NCBI RefSeq assembly: GCF_900638385.1
Contig: NZ_LR134510.1
Span: 1,550,001 to 1,614,000, forward strand
From: Actinobacillus delphinicola
GTDB lineage: Bacteria > Pseudomonadota > Gammaproteobacteria > Enterobacterales > Pasteurellaceae
DNA length: 64,000 nt
Reading direction: 5' to 3'
Below are positions 18,395 to 27,188 of the stretch, piece after piece. The notes under the pieces were generated by a model. It was given only the letters and a program-made list of their open reading frames with translations, was not told where the DNA came from and ran no database searches. Within the stretch, counting starts at the first letter, position 1. Each line of letters opens with the position of its first letter. Position numbers and translations under genes: made by a program.

Positions 18395-18559
18395 GAAAAG
18401 CTCCTAATGTTAAGAAAAAATAGAATAGAATTTAGGGTAAAGTAATAGCTATGTTGATAAATGTCAATGCAAAGAGAGAAGGAAAAATAACATTAATGCG
18501 TAAAATGCGATCATATCGATTAAATAAATGGCGATTGAAATAAAAAATGCATTTATTTG

Positions 18560-18588
18560 TTTACGAGTTTATTTTTTTATATTATATT
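18560..18588 (+). promoter_or_regulatory. Promoter of tRNA-Ser
   Basis: TTTACG (18560-18565), 17-base spacer, TATATT (18583-18588), then CTCGCG; the tRNA starts 17 bases later. Confidence 0.6.
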
Positions 18589-18604
18589 TGCTCGCGTTCA
18601 GAAC

Positions 18605-18695
18605 GGAGGAATGGTCGAGTGGTTGAAGGCACCGGTCTTGAAAACCGGCGAGGGTTTGTAGCCCTCCGTGAGTTCGAATCTCACTTCCTCCGCCA
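18605..18695 (+). tRNA. tRNA-Ser(TGA)
   Basis: 91 bases with encoded CCA. Acceptor GGAGGAA pairs with TTCCTCC, the anticodon loop CTTGAAA reads TGA, and a long variable arm (GAGGGTTTGTAGCCCTC) is present. Single gene with its own promoter and terminator. Confidence 0.97.
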
Positions 18696-18702
18696 GTTTT
18701 AT

Positions 18703-18737
18703 TGCCAGTGAATTATTTCGCTGGCATTTTTATTTTT
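18703..18737 (+). terminator. Terminator of tRNA-Ser
   Basis: TGCCAGTGA pairs with TCGCTGGCA (one G-U), followed by TTTTTATTTTTT. Confidence 0.85.
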
Positions 18738-18760
18738 TAGATTTCCTTTTTTCAAAAATA

Positions 18761-18785
18761 AAGCCGTCACATTTTATGACGGCTT
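18761..18785 (-). terminator. Terminator of hns
   Basis: AAGCCGTCA (18761-18769) and TGACGGCTT (18777-18785) form a 9-bp stem with T-rich flanks on both sides, between convergent tRNA-Ser and hns. Confidence 0.8.
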
Positions 18786-18809
18786 TTTGTTTATTTAATT
18801 TCTAGTAAA

Positions 18810-19211
18810 TTATTTAATTAAGAAATCTTCTAATGTTTTATTATGGTCATTGATTTCTGCTTTTAAAGATAAAGGCATGTTACCACGACCTGTCCATTGA
18901 TGGATTGTACCTTCTGCATCCATCCATTCATATTTCGCAGGAACTTTGGTTCCTTTTTTACTAGAACGAGTTGTTGCATTACCACCAAGATCTTCAATAG
19001 AAATACCTAGTGTTGCCATTTTTTCACGTAATTCAGAAACTGCACGTTCTTTTTCAGCGAGTTGTTGTGCAATTTTTTCATTTTCAGCTCGACGTTCTTC
19101 AATAATTTCTTGAAGTTTTAATAAACAGCTTTCGGCGTCGTCTAAACTCATTTCATTAATTACGCGTCGTAAACTTCTTTTATTATTTAATACTTTTATT
19201 AAGTTTTCCAT
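18810..19211 (-). CDS. hns: H-NS family nucleoid-associated silencer
   Basis: 133 residues. The N-terminal half is a coiled-coil oligomerisation region (LLKLQEIIEERRAENEKIAQQ). The C-terminal DNA-binding domain (about 88-133) has YEWMDAEGTIHQWTGRG, where the TGRG loop is the AT-hook-like contact of H-NS. It binds curved AT-rich DNA and silences acquired genes; the AT-rich defence island in this window would be a natural target (inference). The start has GAAGGTAGAAAT upstream. It is monocistronic, with its own terminator. Confidence 0.93.
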   Translation of the reverse strand: MENLIKVLNNKRSLRRVINEMSLDDAESCLLKLQEIIEERRAENEKIAQQLAEKERAVSELREKMATLGISIEDLGGNATTRSSKKGTKVPAKYEWMDAEGTIHQWTGRGNMPLSLKAEINDHNKTLEDFLIK

Positions 19212-19350
19212 ATTTCTACCTTCTTCTTTAATATAAAATCATACCGCACGGCTATGTTAAAGCCCTTTTTTTTGATTGTAAAGGGAAAGCAGAAAATTAT
19301 TGTTAAATCGAGCTAATATATTATTTCATGGAAAGTGTAAAATAAATTAT

Positions 19351-19785
19351 TTATATCCAACGTCCCACTTTATGCATATAAGCTTGATACTGGTTACCAA
19401 ATTGTTTTAATAAGTGTTTTTCTTCTTTTTTTATTTGAAAGTGAGTGGTCATAAAATAGTAAAATAGTATTCCCCAAAATGATAATAAATTTTCTAAGTA
19501 GAAGAAGTAAGCAATAAGGATAAGCAATAAGCTAAGATACATAGGATTACGGGTATAACGATAAATACCAGTATCAATTAAGTATGTTGTATTATTTAAA
19601 TCAAGAGGACTAATATTTGCTTTGTTTTTGATAAATAACGATAAACTACTTATAGCAATGATAATACCAAGGGTAAGAAAAAATAGGCTAACTAATGGTG
19701 ATAATTTGAATGGATAATATACTGGAGTTAAGTACATAAAGATTAGGCTAAAGATAAATAAAAGGGGAGGAATACGCAAAAACAT
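19351..19785 (-). CDS. Membrane isoprenylcysteine-methyltransferase-like protein
   Basis: 144 residues with about four membrane segments. The C-terminal half has the ICMT/PEMT-type signature: GIYRYTRNPMYL (about 84-95), then KKEEKHLLKQFGNQYQAYMHKVGRWI at the end (the EE and the Tyr/Arg contacts are the AdoMet-binding elements of this family). Such small bacterial members are presumed AdoMet-dependent membrane methyltransferases; the substrate is unknown. GAGG lies upstream of the ATG. It is alone between hns and grpE. Confidence 0.78.
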   Translation of the reverse strand: MFLRIPPLLFIFSLIFMYLTPVYYPFKLSPLVSLFFLTLGIIIAISSLSLFIKNKANISPLDLNNTTYLIDTGIYRYTRNPMYLSLLLILIAYFFYLENLLSFWGILFYYFMTTHFQIKKEEKHLLKQFGNQYQAYMHKVGRWI

Positions 19786-19801
19786 GATTAAAATCCTCAG
19801 A

Positions 19802-19836
19802 ATAAAAAAATAATGGTTAAATACAATTTAACCATT
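19802..19836 (-). terminator. Terminator of grpE
   Basis: AATGGTTAAAT (19812-19822) pairs perfectly with ATTTAACCATT (19826-19836); on the minus strand it is followed by ATTTTTTTATT. Confidence 0.8.
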
Positions 19837-19855
19837 ATTTAAATAAAACATTCTA

Positions 19856-20446
19856 TTACGCTGAAATCATTACCATTGCTGGGCGAATGACACGTCCGTT
19901 TAAAGTATAACCTTTTTGTAGGACATTAGTAATTTTGTTTGAATCCATGCCTTCTACTTGCTCTTGTTTAATAGCATGGTGAAGTTCAGGATTAAAAGAT
20001 TCGCCTACTTCACCTACAGCTTTAATGCCATAATTTTCAACGGTTTTTAATAAACCTTTTAAGGTTAATTCAACACCATCAATAATTGCACGAACATTTT
20101 CTGCCATTTCATCTGTTGGAACAGCTAGAGCACGTTCTAAATTATCGATAGATTCAAGAAGATCTTTTGCAAATTTTTCAAGTGCAAATTTATGAGCTTT
20201 TTCAACATCTTGAGTAGCACGACGGCGAATATTATCAATTTCTGCGCGGCTACGTAGTAAGATATCTTGTTCTTTTTTGGCTGCTTCTGCTAATTGTTCT
20301 TCTAGTTCTTGTACACGTTCAATCGCATCAGCAAGTGGATCTGATTCAGTCATTTCTTGTTCTTGAGTTTCTTGTTCTGGTAAGTCTTTTTCTACGTCTT
20401 CGGTAGCGGTCACTTCTTCATGAACTGGGTTGTTTTTTGTAGACAT
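19856..20446 (-). CDS. grpE: GrpE, nucleotide exchange factor of DnaK
   Basis: 196 residues from the ATG at 20446, chosen because GGAGAAGG precedes it; the in-frame ATG at 20458 has no Shine-Dalgarno. It releases ADP from DnaK during chaperone cycling. An acidic disordered N-terminus is followed by a long dimerising helix (about 40-95), the core [13 protein letters not shown], and the C-terminal beta-wing [19 protein letters not shown]. It is transcribed divergently from nadK, with a heat-shock-type promoter in between. Confidence 0.96.
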   Translation of the reverse strand: MSTKNNPVHEEVTATEDVEKDLPEQETQEQEMTESDPLADAIERVQELEEQLAEAAKKEQDILLRSRAEIDNIRRRATQDVEKAHKFALEKFAKDLLESIDNLERALAVPTDEMAENVRAIIDGVELTLKGLLKTVENYGIKAVGEVGESFNPELHHAIKQEQVEGMDSNKITNVLQKGYTLNGRVIRPAMVMISA

Positions 20447-20521
20447 GGCCTTCTCCATTTTTGTGATTGTTAAAATAAATGATCTGTGTCATTGGCTAGT
20501 CAAGCCAGAATAATATGTGTA

Positions 20522-20549
20522 ATATAGCGTTAAATTTTGTAAATTCAAG
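20522..20549 (-). promoter_or_regulatory. Sigma32-like heat-shock promoter of grpE
   Basis: On the minus strand CTTGAA (20544-20549), 14-base spacer, CGCTATAT (20522-20529) fits the sigma32 pattern CTTGAA-N13/14-CCCCATNT with two mismatches. A sigma70 reading overlaps it (TTGAAT-N16-TATATT). Confidence 0.62.
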
Positions 20550-20576
20550 TATAGAACTTTTCTTAATATCTAGAAT

Positions 20577-21497
20577 ATGACAACGACTAGACACACATTG
20601 ACACATCAATCATTACATAAAACTTTCCATACCATCGGGTTAGTTGGAAGACCTCGTGGGGATAATACCTTGCGTATGCATAAGAATGTGTTTAATTGGT
20701 TAAATGATCGTGGATATAAGGTGCTAGTTGAGCCTGAAATTGGTAACCAGCTTCATTTAGCACCGAAATATATTGCAAATTTGCAACAAATAGGCGAACA
20801 AGCACAGTTAGTTATTGTGATTGGTGGCGACGGTAATATGCTAGGTAAAGCTCGAGATTTTGCAAAATATAATATTCCACTTATCGGGATTAACCGAGGA
20901 AATTTAGGATTTTTAACTGATATAGACCCTAACCAAACTTATACCCAGCTTGAAGCTTGTTTAGAACGTGGTGAATTTTTTGTTGAGGAACGCTTTTTAC
21001 TTGAAGTAAAAATAGAAGGAGATGATGGCGTTTACCAGGCAGCGTGTGCGGTGAACGAGGCAGTGGTTCATCCGGCCAAGATTGCACATATGTTAGATTT
21101 CCATGTATATATTAATGATAAGTTCGCTTTTTCTCAGCGCTCTGATGGTTTAATAATTGCCACGCCGACAGGATCAACAGCTTACTCTTTATCAGCAGGT
21201 GGTCCGATTATGACACCTGATCTTAATGCTTTAGCATTAGTACCTATGTTCCCTCATACATTATCTTCTCGTCCTTTAGTCATTGATGGCGATAGCAAGG
21301 TTTCTATTCGTTTTGCCGATCACCAGCATTCTGGTCTTGAAGTGGGGTGTGATAGTCAAATTACACTAAATATCCGACCAACAGATGTTGTACATATTCA
21401 AAAAAGCCCACATAAATTACGTTTACTACATTTGAATAATTATAATTATTACAATGTATTAAGTTCTAAATTAGGTTGGTTAAGAAATAAAAATTAG
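20577..21497 (+). CDS. nadK: NAD kinase
   Basis: 306 residues; ATP-dependent phosphorylation of NAD+ to NADP+ in the cytosol. Family motifs: the diacylglycerol-kinase-like [13 protein letters not shown] (about 81-93), [11 protein letters not shown] near 114, and the NAD-binding [16 protein letters not shown] near 200. The ATG at 20577 has only a weak ribosome-binding sequence, but it gives the usual NadK length and the upstream region is the divergent grpE promoter. nadK followed by recN is a common gammaproteobacterial pair. Confidence 0.96.
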   Translation: MTTTRHTLTHQSLHKTFHTIGLVGRPRGDNTLRMHKNVFNWLNDRGYKVLVEPEIGNQLHLAPKYIANLQQIGEQAQLVIVIGGDGNMLGKARDFAKYNIPLIGINRGNLGFLTDIDPNQTYTQLEACLERGEFFVEERFLLEVKIEGDDGVYQAACAVNEAVVHPAKIAHMLDFHVYINDKFAFSQRSDGLIIATPTGSTAYSLSAGGPIMTPDLNALALVPMFPHTLSSRPLVIDGDSKVSIRFADHQHSGLEVGCDSQITLNIRPTDVVHIQKSPHKLRLLHLNNYNYYNVLSSKLGWLRNKN

Positions 21498-21518
21498 CCG
21501 AAGATTAAAAAATCACTT

Positions 21519-21561
21519 TACTGTATATAAAAACAGTTTTAAACTGAGCGCATATACAGTA
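21519..21561 (+). promoter_or_regulatory. Two tandem LexA (SOS) boxes before recN
   Basis: Box 1 at 21519-21538 is TACTG-N10-CAGTT with the AT-rich centre TATATAAAAA; box 2 at 21542-21561 is CTG-AGCGCATATA-CAG. Both match the CTG-N10-CAG rule, and the second is close to the recN ribosome-binding site (AAAGGGG). Confidence 0.88.
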
Positions 21562-21574
21562 AAGGGGATTTTTT

Positions 21575-23251
21575 ATGCTAACTCAATTAACAATTAATCA
21601 TTTTGCAATTGTCCATCATGTTGATATTGAATTTGCAACTGGTATGTCAGTTATTACTGGTGAAACAGGGGCAGGTAAATCTATTGCTTTGGATGCATTA
21701 GGTGTTTGTCTTGGGCAGCGTACCGATAGCACAATGTTGCGTGACAATGAAAACCGTGCAGATATTTGTGCCGTATTTCATATTTCTCCTGAAAACCCAG
21801 CTTATACATGGTTGATTGAACAAGAGTTACAAGATACAGATAATCCTGAAAACTGTATTTTGCGTCGTGTCATTAGCCCAGATGGTCGTTCTAAATCCTT
21901 TATCAATAGTACACCTGTTTCCGCACAACAATTAAAATTACTCGGGCAATTTTTAGTGCAAATTAATGGTCAACATGCTGCCCAACAATTATTGAAACCC
22001 GAGTATCAAATGCAATTATTAGATTGTTATTGTGAGCATACGTCAGTTTTAAATCAAATGCAGGCAGATTATTCAAATTGGAAAAATTTACAACAGCAAG
22101 TAGCGACTTTTCATCAAAAATGCCAAGAAAATGCAGCGAAAAAACAATTACTTGAATATCAAGTAGCTGAGTTAGATGAATTTGCACTGAAAGAGAATGA
22201 ATATGAAGAATTAGAAAAAGAACATACTCGTTTATCCAATAGTGAAACATTAAGTATGTTATCGCAGTCTGCCTCACAGTTATTAAGTGAAAATGAAGAA
22301 GTTAATATTGAATCTTTATTATATCGTGCGACACAGCACATTGGAGAATTAGTAGAACTAGACGCTCAATATGCAGAAGTTAATACGTTATTACAAGAGG
22401 CATTAATACAAATTCAAGAAGCTTCTTCTGAATTGCAGATTTTAAGCAGCAATATTGAACAAGATCCCGCTTTATTACAAGACGTGGAGGATCGCCTAAG
22501 CCAATGCATTAATTTGGCACGTAAGCATAATGTTAAACCAGAAGCGCTTTATCAACTACATCAACAATTAAAACAAGAATTAACAGAGTTAGTTGATTTT
22601 TCTGAAAGTGAACAAACCTTGATTGAAGAGGAAAATAAAGCATACCGCCACGCATTAGAAACCGCAGAGCGTTTACATCAATCGCGCATGGAAAAAGCGA
22701 CAGTTTTATCACAACAAGTCACGGAAAATATCCAAAAGTTAGCCATGGAAAATGCGATCTTTTCTATTGAACTGAATTTTGATGAAAATAAATTAACCGC
22801 AAAAGGCGCAGACAGTATCGCATTCAATTTACGTAGTAATCTTGGTCAACAGGCTCAAGCTTTAAATAAAACCGCATCAGGCGGAGAACTTTCACGTATT
22901 GCATTGACATTACAAGTGCTAACCTCGCATAAAAATGCGATTCCAACCCTCATTTTCGATGAGATTGATGTGGGCATTAGTGGTGCGACTGCGAGTGTGG
23001 TAGGGCAATTATTACGTAACTTAGGGGCGCATACCCAAGTGATTTGTGTTACTCATTTACCGCAAGTAGCATGTTGTGGGCATCATCATTTTGCTGTAGA
23101 AAAACATGTGGTGAATGATAAAACAGAAACCATGATGAAAAAATTAACGCCAGCAACTCGAGTGCATGCATTAGCCAAATTGCTCGGTGGTAGTGAAATT
23201 ACAGAAACTGCGTTAGCAAATGCCGAAGAAATGTTAGCACTTGTTTCATAA
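21575..23251 (+). CDS. recN: RecN, DNA double-strand break repair ATPase
   Basis: 558 residues, SMC-like protein that acts early in recombinational repair of double-strand breaks. Walker A TGETGAGKS near residue 30, long coiled-coil arms (about 160-380, rich in Gln/Glu/Leu), the ABC signature ASGGELSRIAL near 430, and Walker B TLIFDEIDVGISG near 460. Start preceded by AAAGGGG. The two LexA boxes immediately upstream put it in the SOS regulon. Confidence 0.97.
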   Translation: MLTQLTINHFAIVHHVDIEFATGMSVITGETGAGKSIALDALGVCLGQRTDSTMLRDNENRADICAVFHISPENPAYTWLIEQELQDTDNPENCILRRVISPDGRSKSFINSTPVSAQQLKLLGQFLVQINGQHAAQQLLKPEYQMQLLDCYCEHTSVLNQMQADYSNWKNLQQQVATFHQKCQENAAKKQLLEYQVAELDEFALKENEYEELEKEHTRLSNSETLSMLSQSASQLLSENEEVNIESLLYRATQHIGELVELDAQYAEVNTLLQEALIQIQEASSELQILSSNIEQDPALLQDVEDRLSQCINLARKHNVKPEALYQLHQQLKQELTELVDFSESEQTLIEEENKAYRHALETAERLHQSRMEKATVLSQQVTENIQKLAMENAIFSIELNFDENKLTAKGADSIAFNLRSNLGQQAQALNKTASGGELSRIALTLQVLTSHKNAIPTLIFDEIDVGISGATASVVGQLLRNLGAHTQVICVTHLPQVACCGHHHFAVEKHVVNDKTETMMKKLTPATRVHALAKLLGGSEITETALANAEEMLALVS

Positions 23252-23265
23252 ATCTTTTATAAGCG

Positions 23266-23294
23266 TTGAATTTTTAAGGCGTGTCCTTTACTAT
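23266..23294 (+). promoter_or_regulatory. Probable promoter of prmA
   Basis: TTGAAT (23266-23271), 17-base spacer, TACTAT (23289-23294), 43 bases before the prmA start. Confidence 0.42.
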
Positions 23295-23336
23295 ACCAAG
23301 CTTTATCAGTGTAATTTAGATAATTAAGGAATAATA

Positions 23337-24215
23337 ATGGCGTGGTTACAGCTCCGTATGAATAGTACGGATCAACAAGCAGAAGCATTAAGCCAAGCAG
23401 TAGAAGATCTTGGTGCAGTGTCAGTGACTTTTGTCGATAGTCAAGATACTCCGATTTTTGAGCCTCAACCGGGCGAAACGCGTTTATGGGGCAACACGGA
23501 TGTGATCGCTTTATTTGATGCAGAAACTGATATGCAAGAAGTTGTAAAAGGCTTAAAAGCATTGGGTTACTTAGCAGACGATGTTTATAAAGTAGAACAA
23601 ATTGAAGATAAAGACTGGGAACGTGAATGGATGGATAACTTCCACCCAATGCAATTCGGTAAACGCTTATGGATTTGTCCAAGCTGGCGTGAAGTTCCAG
23701 ATGAAAATGCAGTAAATGTGATGCTCGATCCTGGTCTTGCGTTTGGTACAGGTACGCACCCAACAACAGCATTGTGCTTAGAATGGTTAGAAGGTCTTGA
23801 TTTAGAAGGCAAAACTGTTATTGATTTCGGATGCGGTTCAGGTATTCTCGCTATTGCTGCATTAAAATTAGGCGCAAAAAATGCAATTGGGGTTGATATT
23901 GATCCACAGGCAATTACCGCAAGTACTAATAATGCGGAACAAAATGGCGTAGCAGATCGTTTACAGCTCTTTTTAGCAAAAGATGCGCCGAAAGATCTTA
24001 AAGCAGAAGTTGTTGTTGCAAATATTTTAGCGGGTCCGTTAAAAGAACTTTATCCGACAATTAGTGAACTCGTATTACCAGCGGGTGATCTCGGATTATC
24101 AGGGATTTTAACAACACAAGCACAGGGTGTTTGTGATACATATGCAGAAAAATTTGACCTCGATCCTGTTGCGGAAAATGATGAATGGTGCCGCATTACA
24201 GGTAAACTAAAATAG
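23337..24215 (+). CDS. prmA: Ribosomal protein L11 methyltransferase
   Basis: 292 residues; trimethylates L11 on Lys and the N-terminus using AdoMet. An N-terminal substrate-recognition domain ([16 protein letters not shown]) is followed by a linker with [21 protein letters not shown], and the class I methyltransferase domain has [15 protein letters not shown] near 140 and motif [16 protein letters not shown] near 160, then NIL (VANILAGPL) near 230. Length is normal for PrmA. Confidence 0.97.
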   Translation: MAWLQLRMNSTDQQAEALSQAVEDLGAVSVTFVDSQDTPIFEPQPGETRLWGNTDVIALFDAETDMQEVVKGLKALGYLADDVYKVEQIEDKDWEREWMDNFHPMQFGKRLWICPSWREVPDENAVNVMLDPGLAFGTGTHPTTALCLEWLEGLDLEGKTVIDFGCGSGILAIAALKLGAKNAIGVDIDPQAITASTNNAEQNGVADRLQLFLAKDAPKDLKAEVVVANILAGPLKELYPTISELVLPAGDLGLSGILTTQAQGVCDTYAEKFDLDPVAENDEWCRITGKLK

Positions 24216-24235
24216 GCTAGAATATTAGAAAATAT

Positions 24236-24277
24236 AAGCCTCTTATATATTTTTGATGTAAGAGGCTTTTTATTTTT
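24236..24277 (+). terminator. Terminator of prmA
   Basis: AAGCCTCTTA (24236-24245) pairs with TAAGAGGCTT (24259-24268), followed by TTTATTTTT. It lies between convergent prmA and ribE. Confidence 0.85.
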
Positions 24278-24279
24278 AA

Positions 24280-24894
24280 TTAAATTTGACGATTTTTTAA
24301 ATATCGTTCAACTGTATCGACAATCGCTTGGGTTTGTGGATCGATCTCAATGTTTACAAGGCTACCGATAGGGCGTTTACTGATCATTGTGCGTTGTAGG
24401 GTTTCAGGGATAAGGTTTACGCAGAATGTATTACCTTTTACTTCACCGATAGTTAAACTAATACCATCAATCGCAATGAAACCTTTGTGAAGAATATATT
24501 TGATTGCACCGTTATTTGGCATTTCAAACCAAATTTGGACGTTATTTTCACTTGGAATAATATTGATAACTTTTGCCATGCAATAGACGTGTCCAGAAAG
24601 GATATGACCACCGATTTCGGTACCCATTTGCATTGCACGTTCAATATTAACTGAATCGCCAACATTTACTTGGCTTAGATTAGTCAGTTTTAACGTTTCT
24701 TGCATTAAGTCAAAACTCACTAAATCGCCATCGATTTTAGTAACAGTTAGACAAACACCATTATTGGCAACAGATGCCCCTAATTGTAAATCCTTTAGCA
24801 AGGAAGGTGGCATTTTTATAGTATGTGTTCTAAAATTTACCTTTTCATCAATTGCCACAATAGGGGCAATTCCTTGAACAATACCTGTAAACAT
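24280..24894 (-). CDS. ribE: Riboflavin synthase
   Basis: 204 residues; dismutates two 6,7-dimethyl-8-ribityllumazine molecules to riboflavin. Two internally homologous lumazine-binding repeats are visible: [12 protein letters not shown]...NNGVCLTVT in the first half and [15 protein letters not shown]...[11 protein letters not shown] in the second. No FMN riboswitch is possible upstream, since only 65 bases separate it from the divergent MATE gene. It is called ribC in E. coli nomenclature. Confidence 0.95.
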   Translation of the reverse strand: MFTGIVQGIAPIVAIDEKVNFRTHTIKMPPSLLKDLQLGASVANNGVCLTVTKIDGDLVSFDLMQETLKLTNLSQVNVGDSVNIERAMQMGTEIGGHILSGHVYCMAKVINIIPSENNVQIWFEMPNNGAIKYILHKGFIAIDGISLTIGEVKGNTFCVNLIPETLQRTMISKRPIGSLVNIEIDPQTQAIVDTVERYLKNRQI

Positions 24895-24959
24895 TTTTTA
24901 CTCTCTTATTAATGAATATATTGGAAAACTTTTAGATTATAACAATTTTCGGATTTTTT

Positions 24960-26351
24960 ATGAAACAGCGTTATTTTGAAAAATATTATTTACAAGCGAA
25001 ACGGCTTTCAGGTCTTGCTTTTCCGATTTTCTTGGCACAATTAGCGCAAAGCTCCATGGGGCTTGTGGATACCATTATGTCAGGACGTGTGAGTGCAACA
25101 GACATGGCGGCAATCGCAGTTGGTGCTTCGATTTGGGCACCTTTAGTTTTATTTGGGAATGGTTTACTTTTGGCATTACCGCCAATCGTTTCTTATCTTA
25201 ATGGTTCTGGACAACGAGATAAAATTGCTCACCAAATTCGCCAAGGAATTTGGCTTGTTATTGGTCTTAGTATTGTCCTTGGATTACTGATTTATTATAG
25301 TCACTATGTTATCCAATTTATGAACTTACCGCCGAAACTTGCGCATACTACCGAGGGCTATTTGAATATCATGCTTTGGGGTGTGCCTGGATTTTTATTA
25401 TTGATTAATTTCCGTGGCTTAAATGACGGAATTGCGAAAACTAAACCTGCAATGGTGATCGCATTTTGCGGATTGATGTTGAATATTCCGCTCAACTATA
25501 TTTTTATTTATGGAAAATTAGGGTTACCTGCATACGGTGCCGTTGGGTGTGGTTTTGCGACAGCGATTGTAAACTGGTGTATGGGGCTTTTAATGATGCT
25601 TTATTGTTATAAAGCACCAAGCCAACGTGATTTAAAAGTCTTTGAGCATCTTTTTGAAAAACCCGATTTTCACGTTTTAGGACAAATTTTAAAATTAGGC
25701 TTACCGATTGCCTTAGCCGTATGTAGTGAAGTGATGCTTTTTGCGATCAGTTCGCTTTTACTTGCGCCATTGGGAACAGATGTCGTGGCAAGTCACCAAA
25801 TTGCCTTAAATTACAGTTCTACACTCTTTATTTTCCCATTATCTTTAGGGATGGCGACGACGATTGTGGTAGGGCAACGTTTAGGTGAAGGAAAAGTGAA
25901 ATTGGCTAAAGAAATTAGTTATTTATCTTTAGCAATGGGACAAGGATTAGCACTTTTCTTAGCGATTTTTACCTTTATTTTCCGTTTTCATATTGCCGCA
26001 ATTTTCGTTTCCAACGAAAAAGTTATCTTAATGGCAGGAAGTTTGTTAATCTTAACAGCACTTTATCAATTTTCCGATTCTTTCCAAGTAATTACTGGGG
26101 GGATTTTACGAGGCTATAAAGATACCAAACCTATTTTGTATATTACGTTATTCTGCTACTGGGTGATTGGTATTCCATTGGGATACACTTTATCGCGCAC
26201 TAACTGGATTGTCCCAGCACTGGGAGCAGAAGGATTTTGGATTGCTTTCTTGGTGAGTTTAAGTATCGCCGCTTTCTTATTAGTAAGGCGTTTACGTAAG
26301 CTCCAAGCATTGCCAAAAGATCAACTATTGGCACGAGTTGAACATCATTAA
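24960..26351 (+). CDS. MATE family multidrug efflux transporter (NorM/MdtK/HmrM type)
   Basis: 463 residues, about 12 membrane helices in two related halves. The start [25 protein letters not shown] and [15 protein letters not shown] in the second half are NorM-type signatures. It exports cationic drugs and dyes in exchange for Na+ or H+. Divergent from ribE; a MATE gene beside ribE is also, from memory, the arrangement in H. influenzae (hmrM). The ATG at 24960 has a poor Shine-Dalgarno. It ends in palindrome copy B. Confidence 0.92.
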   Translation: MKQRYFEKYYLQAKRLSGLAFPIFLAQLAQSSMGLVDTIMSGRVSATDMAAIAVGASIWAPLVLFGNGLLLALPPIVSYLNGSGQRDKIAHQIRQGIWLVIGLSIVLGLLIYYSHYVIQFMNLPPKLAHTTEGYLNIMLWGVPGFLLLINFRGLNDGIAKTKPAMVIAFCGLMLNIPLNYIFIYGKLGLPAYGAVGCGFATAIVNWCMGLLMMLYCYKAPSQRDLKVFEHLFEKPDFHVLGQILKLGLPIALAVCSEVMLFAISSLLLAPLGTDVVASHQIALNYSSTLFIFPLSLGMATTIVVGQRLGEGKVKLAKEISYLSLAMGQGLALFLAIFTFIFRFHIAAIFVSNEKVILMAGSLLILTALYQFSDSFQVITGGILRGYKDTKPILYITLFCYWVIGIPLGYTLSRTNWIVPALGAEGFWIAFLVSLSIAAFLLVRRLRKLQALPKDQLLARVEHH

Positions 26352-26360
26352 AATGCAAAA

Positions 26361-26404
26361 TCACGCCCCATAAATCATAAAAATTTATGAAAAATGGGGC
26401 GTGG
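26361..26404. repeat. ACGCCCC-family palindrome, copy B
   Basis: TCACGCCCCA (26361-26370) pairs with TGGGGCGTGG (26395-26404), one G-U. The centre contains CATAAAAATTTATG, itself nearly palindromic. It lies between the MATE gene and the YcbL-like gene and may act as a terminator. Confidence 0.8.
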
Positions 26405-26423
26405 TAAAATAAAAGGAGATACC

Positions 26424-27053
26424 ATGCAAGTTGAATTATTACCCGTAACGGCATTTCAGCAAAATTGTAGTCTAATTTGGGATGATGAAAAAAATGCCGC
26501 GATAATCGATCCAGGTGGCGATGCGCAAAAAATCATTAAACGTGTCGAAGAATTAGGGCTAAACGTTAAAGCTATTTTACTGACACATGGACATCTTGAT
26601 CACGTCGGGGCGGCGGAAGAATTAAAAAAACACTTTGGTGTAGAAATCCTTGGTCCGCAAAAAGAGGATAAGTTCTGGTTAGATGGACTTCATCAACAAG
26701 CTCTTCAATTTGGTTTAAAAGAAGTCGATGCTTTTGAGCCAGATCGTTGGTTGGAAGATGGCGAAGTGCTAAAAATCGGCGATATTGATCTAGAGGTTTT
26801 ACATTTGCCAGGACATACCCCAGGGCATGTTGGCTTTATCAATAAAGCGCACAATGTTGCCTTTACGGGTGATGTACTTTTCCAACAAAGCATTGGGCGA
26901 ACTGACTTTCCACGTGGAAACCATGCGGATCTTATTGCCTCAATAAAAAATAAATTATTCCCATTAGGTGATAAGATGATTATTGTGGCAGGGCATGGGC
27001 AGCCAACCACTGTTGGAGAAGAGCGCCAATATAACCCATATTTAAAAAATTAG
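26424..27053 (+). CDS. Metallo-beta-lactamase fold hydrolase (YcbL/glyoxalase II-like)
   Basis: 209 residues from the ATG at 26424, preceded by AAAAGGAG; the longer frame from 26394 begins inside palindrome B and is rejected. Zn-binding motif THGHLDHVG (near 58-66), later LPGHTPGH (near 133), and GHGQPT near 196 complete the two-metal site. Length and motifs fit the short YcbL group of type II glyoxalases, which hydrolyse S-lactoylglutathione; the true substrate is not certain. It is followed by a terminator and then sucA. Confidence 0.88.
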   Translation: MQVELLPVTAFQQNCSLIWDDEKNAAIIDPGGDAQKIIKRVEELGLNVKAILLTHGHLDHVGAAEELKKHFGVEILGPQKEDKFWLDGLHQQALQFGLKEVDAFEPDRWLEDGEVLKIGDIDLEVLHLPGHTPGHVGFINKAHNVAFTGDVLFQQSIGRTDFPRGNHADLIASIKNKLFPLGDKMIIVAGHGQPTTVGEERQYNPYLKN

Positions 27054-27058
27054 CTTGA

Positions 27059-27088
27059 AAGCAAGGACAGTTATGTTCTTGCTTTTTT
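27059..27088 (+). terminator. Terminator before sucA
   Basis: AAGCAAGGAC (27059-27068) pairs with GTTCTTGCTT (27075-27084, one G-U), then TTTTA. Confidence 0.82.
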
Positions 27089-27188
27089 ATTGTGTTAAGC
27101 TGGATGAAAATCAGCAACTTTTTGAAAAATCAGGCTATAATAAACAAATATTATTTACTTGATGACTGGAGAAATACTGGAGAAATAA

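Noticed and set aside
23257-23772. 171-residue minus-strand frame covering the start of prmA
   Set aside because: It overlaps the conserved N-terminus of prmA and shows the composition of an antisense reading of a coding sequence.
24895-24959. FMN riboswitch before ribE
   Set aside because: Only 65 bases separate ribE from the divergent MATE gene, too short for an RFN element, and no RFN-like conserved segments are seen.
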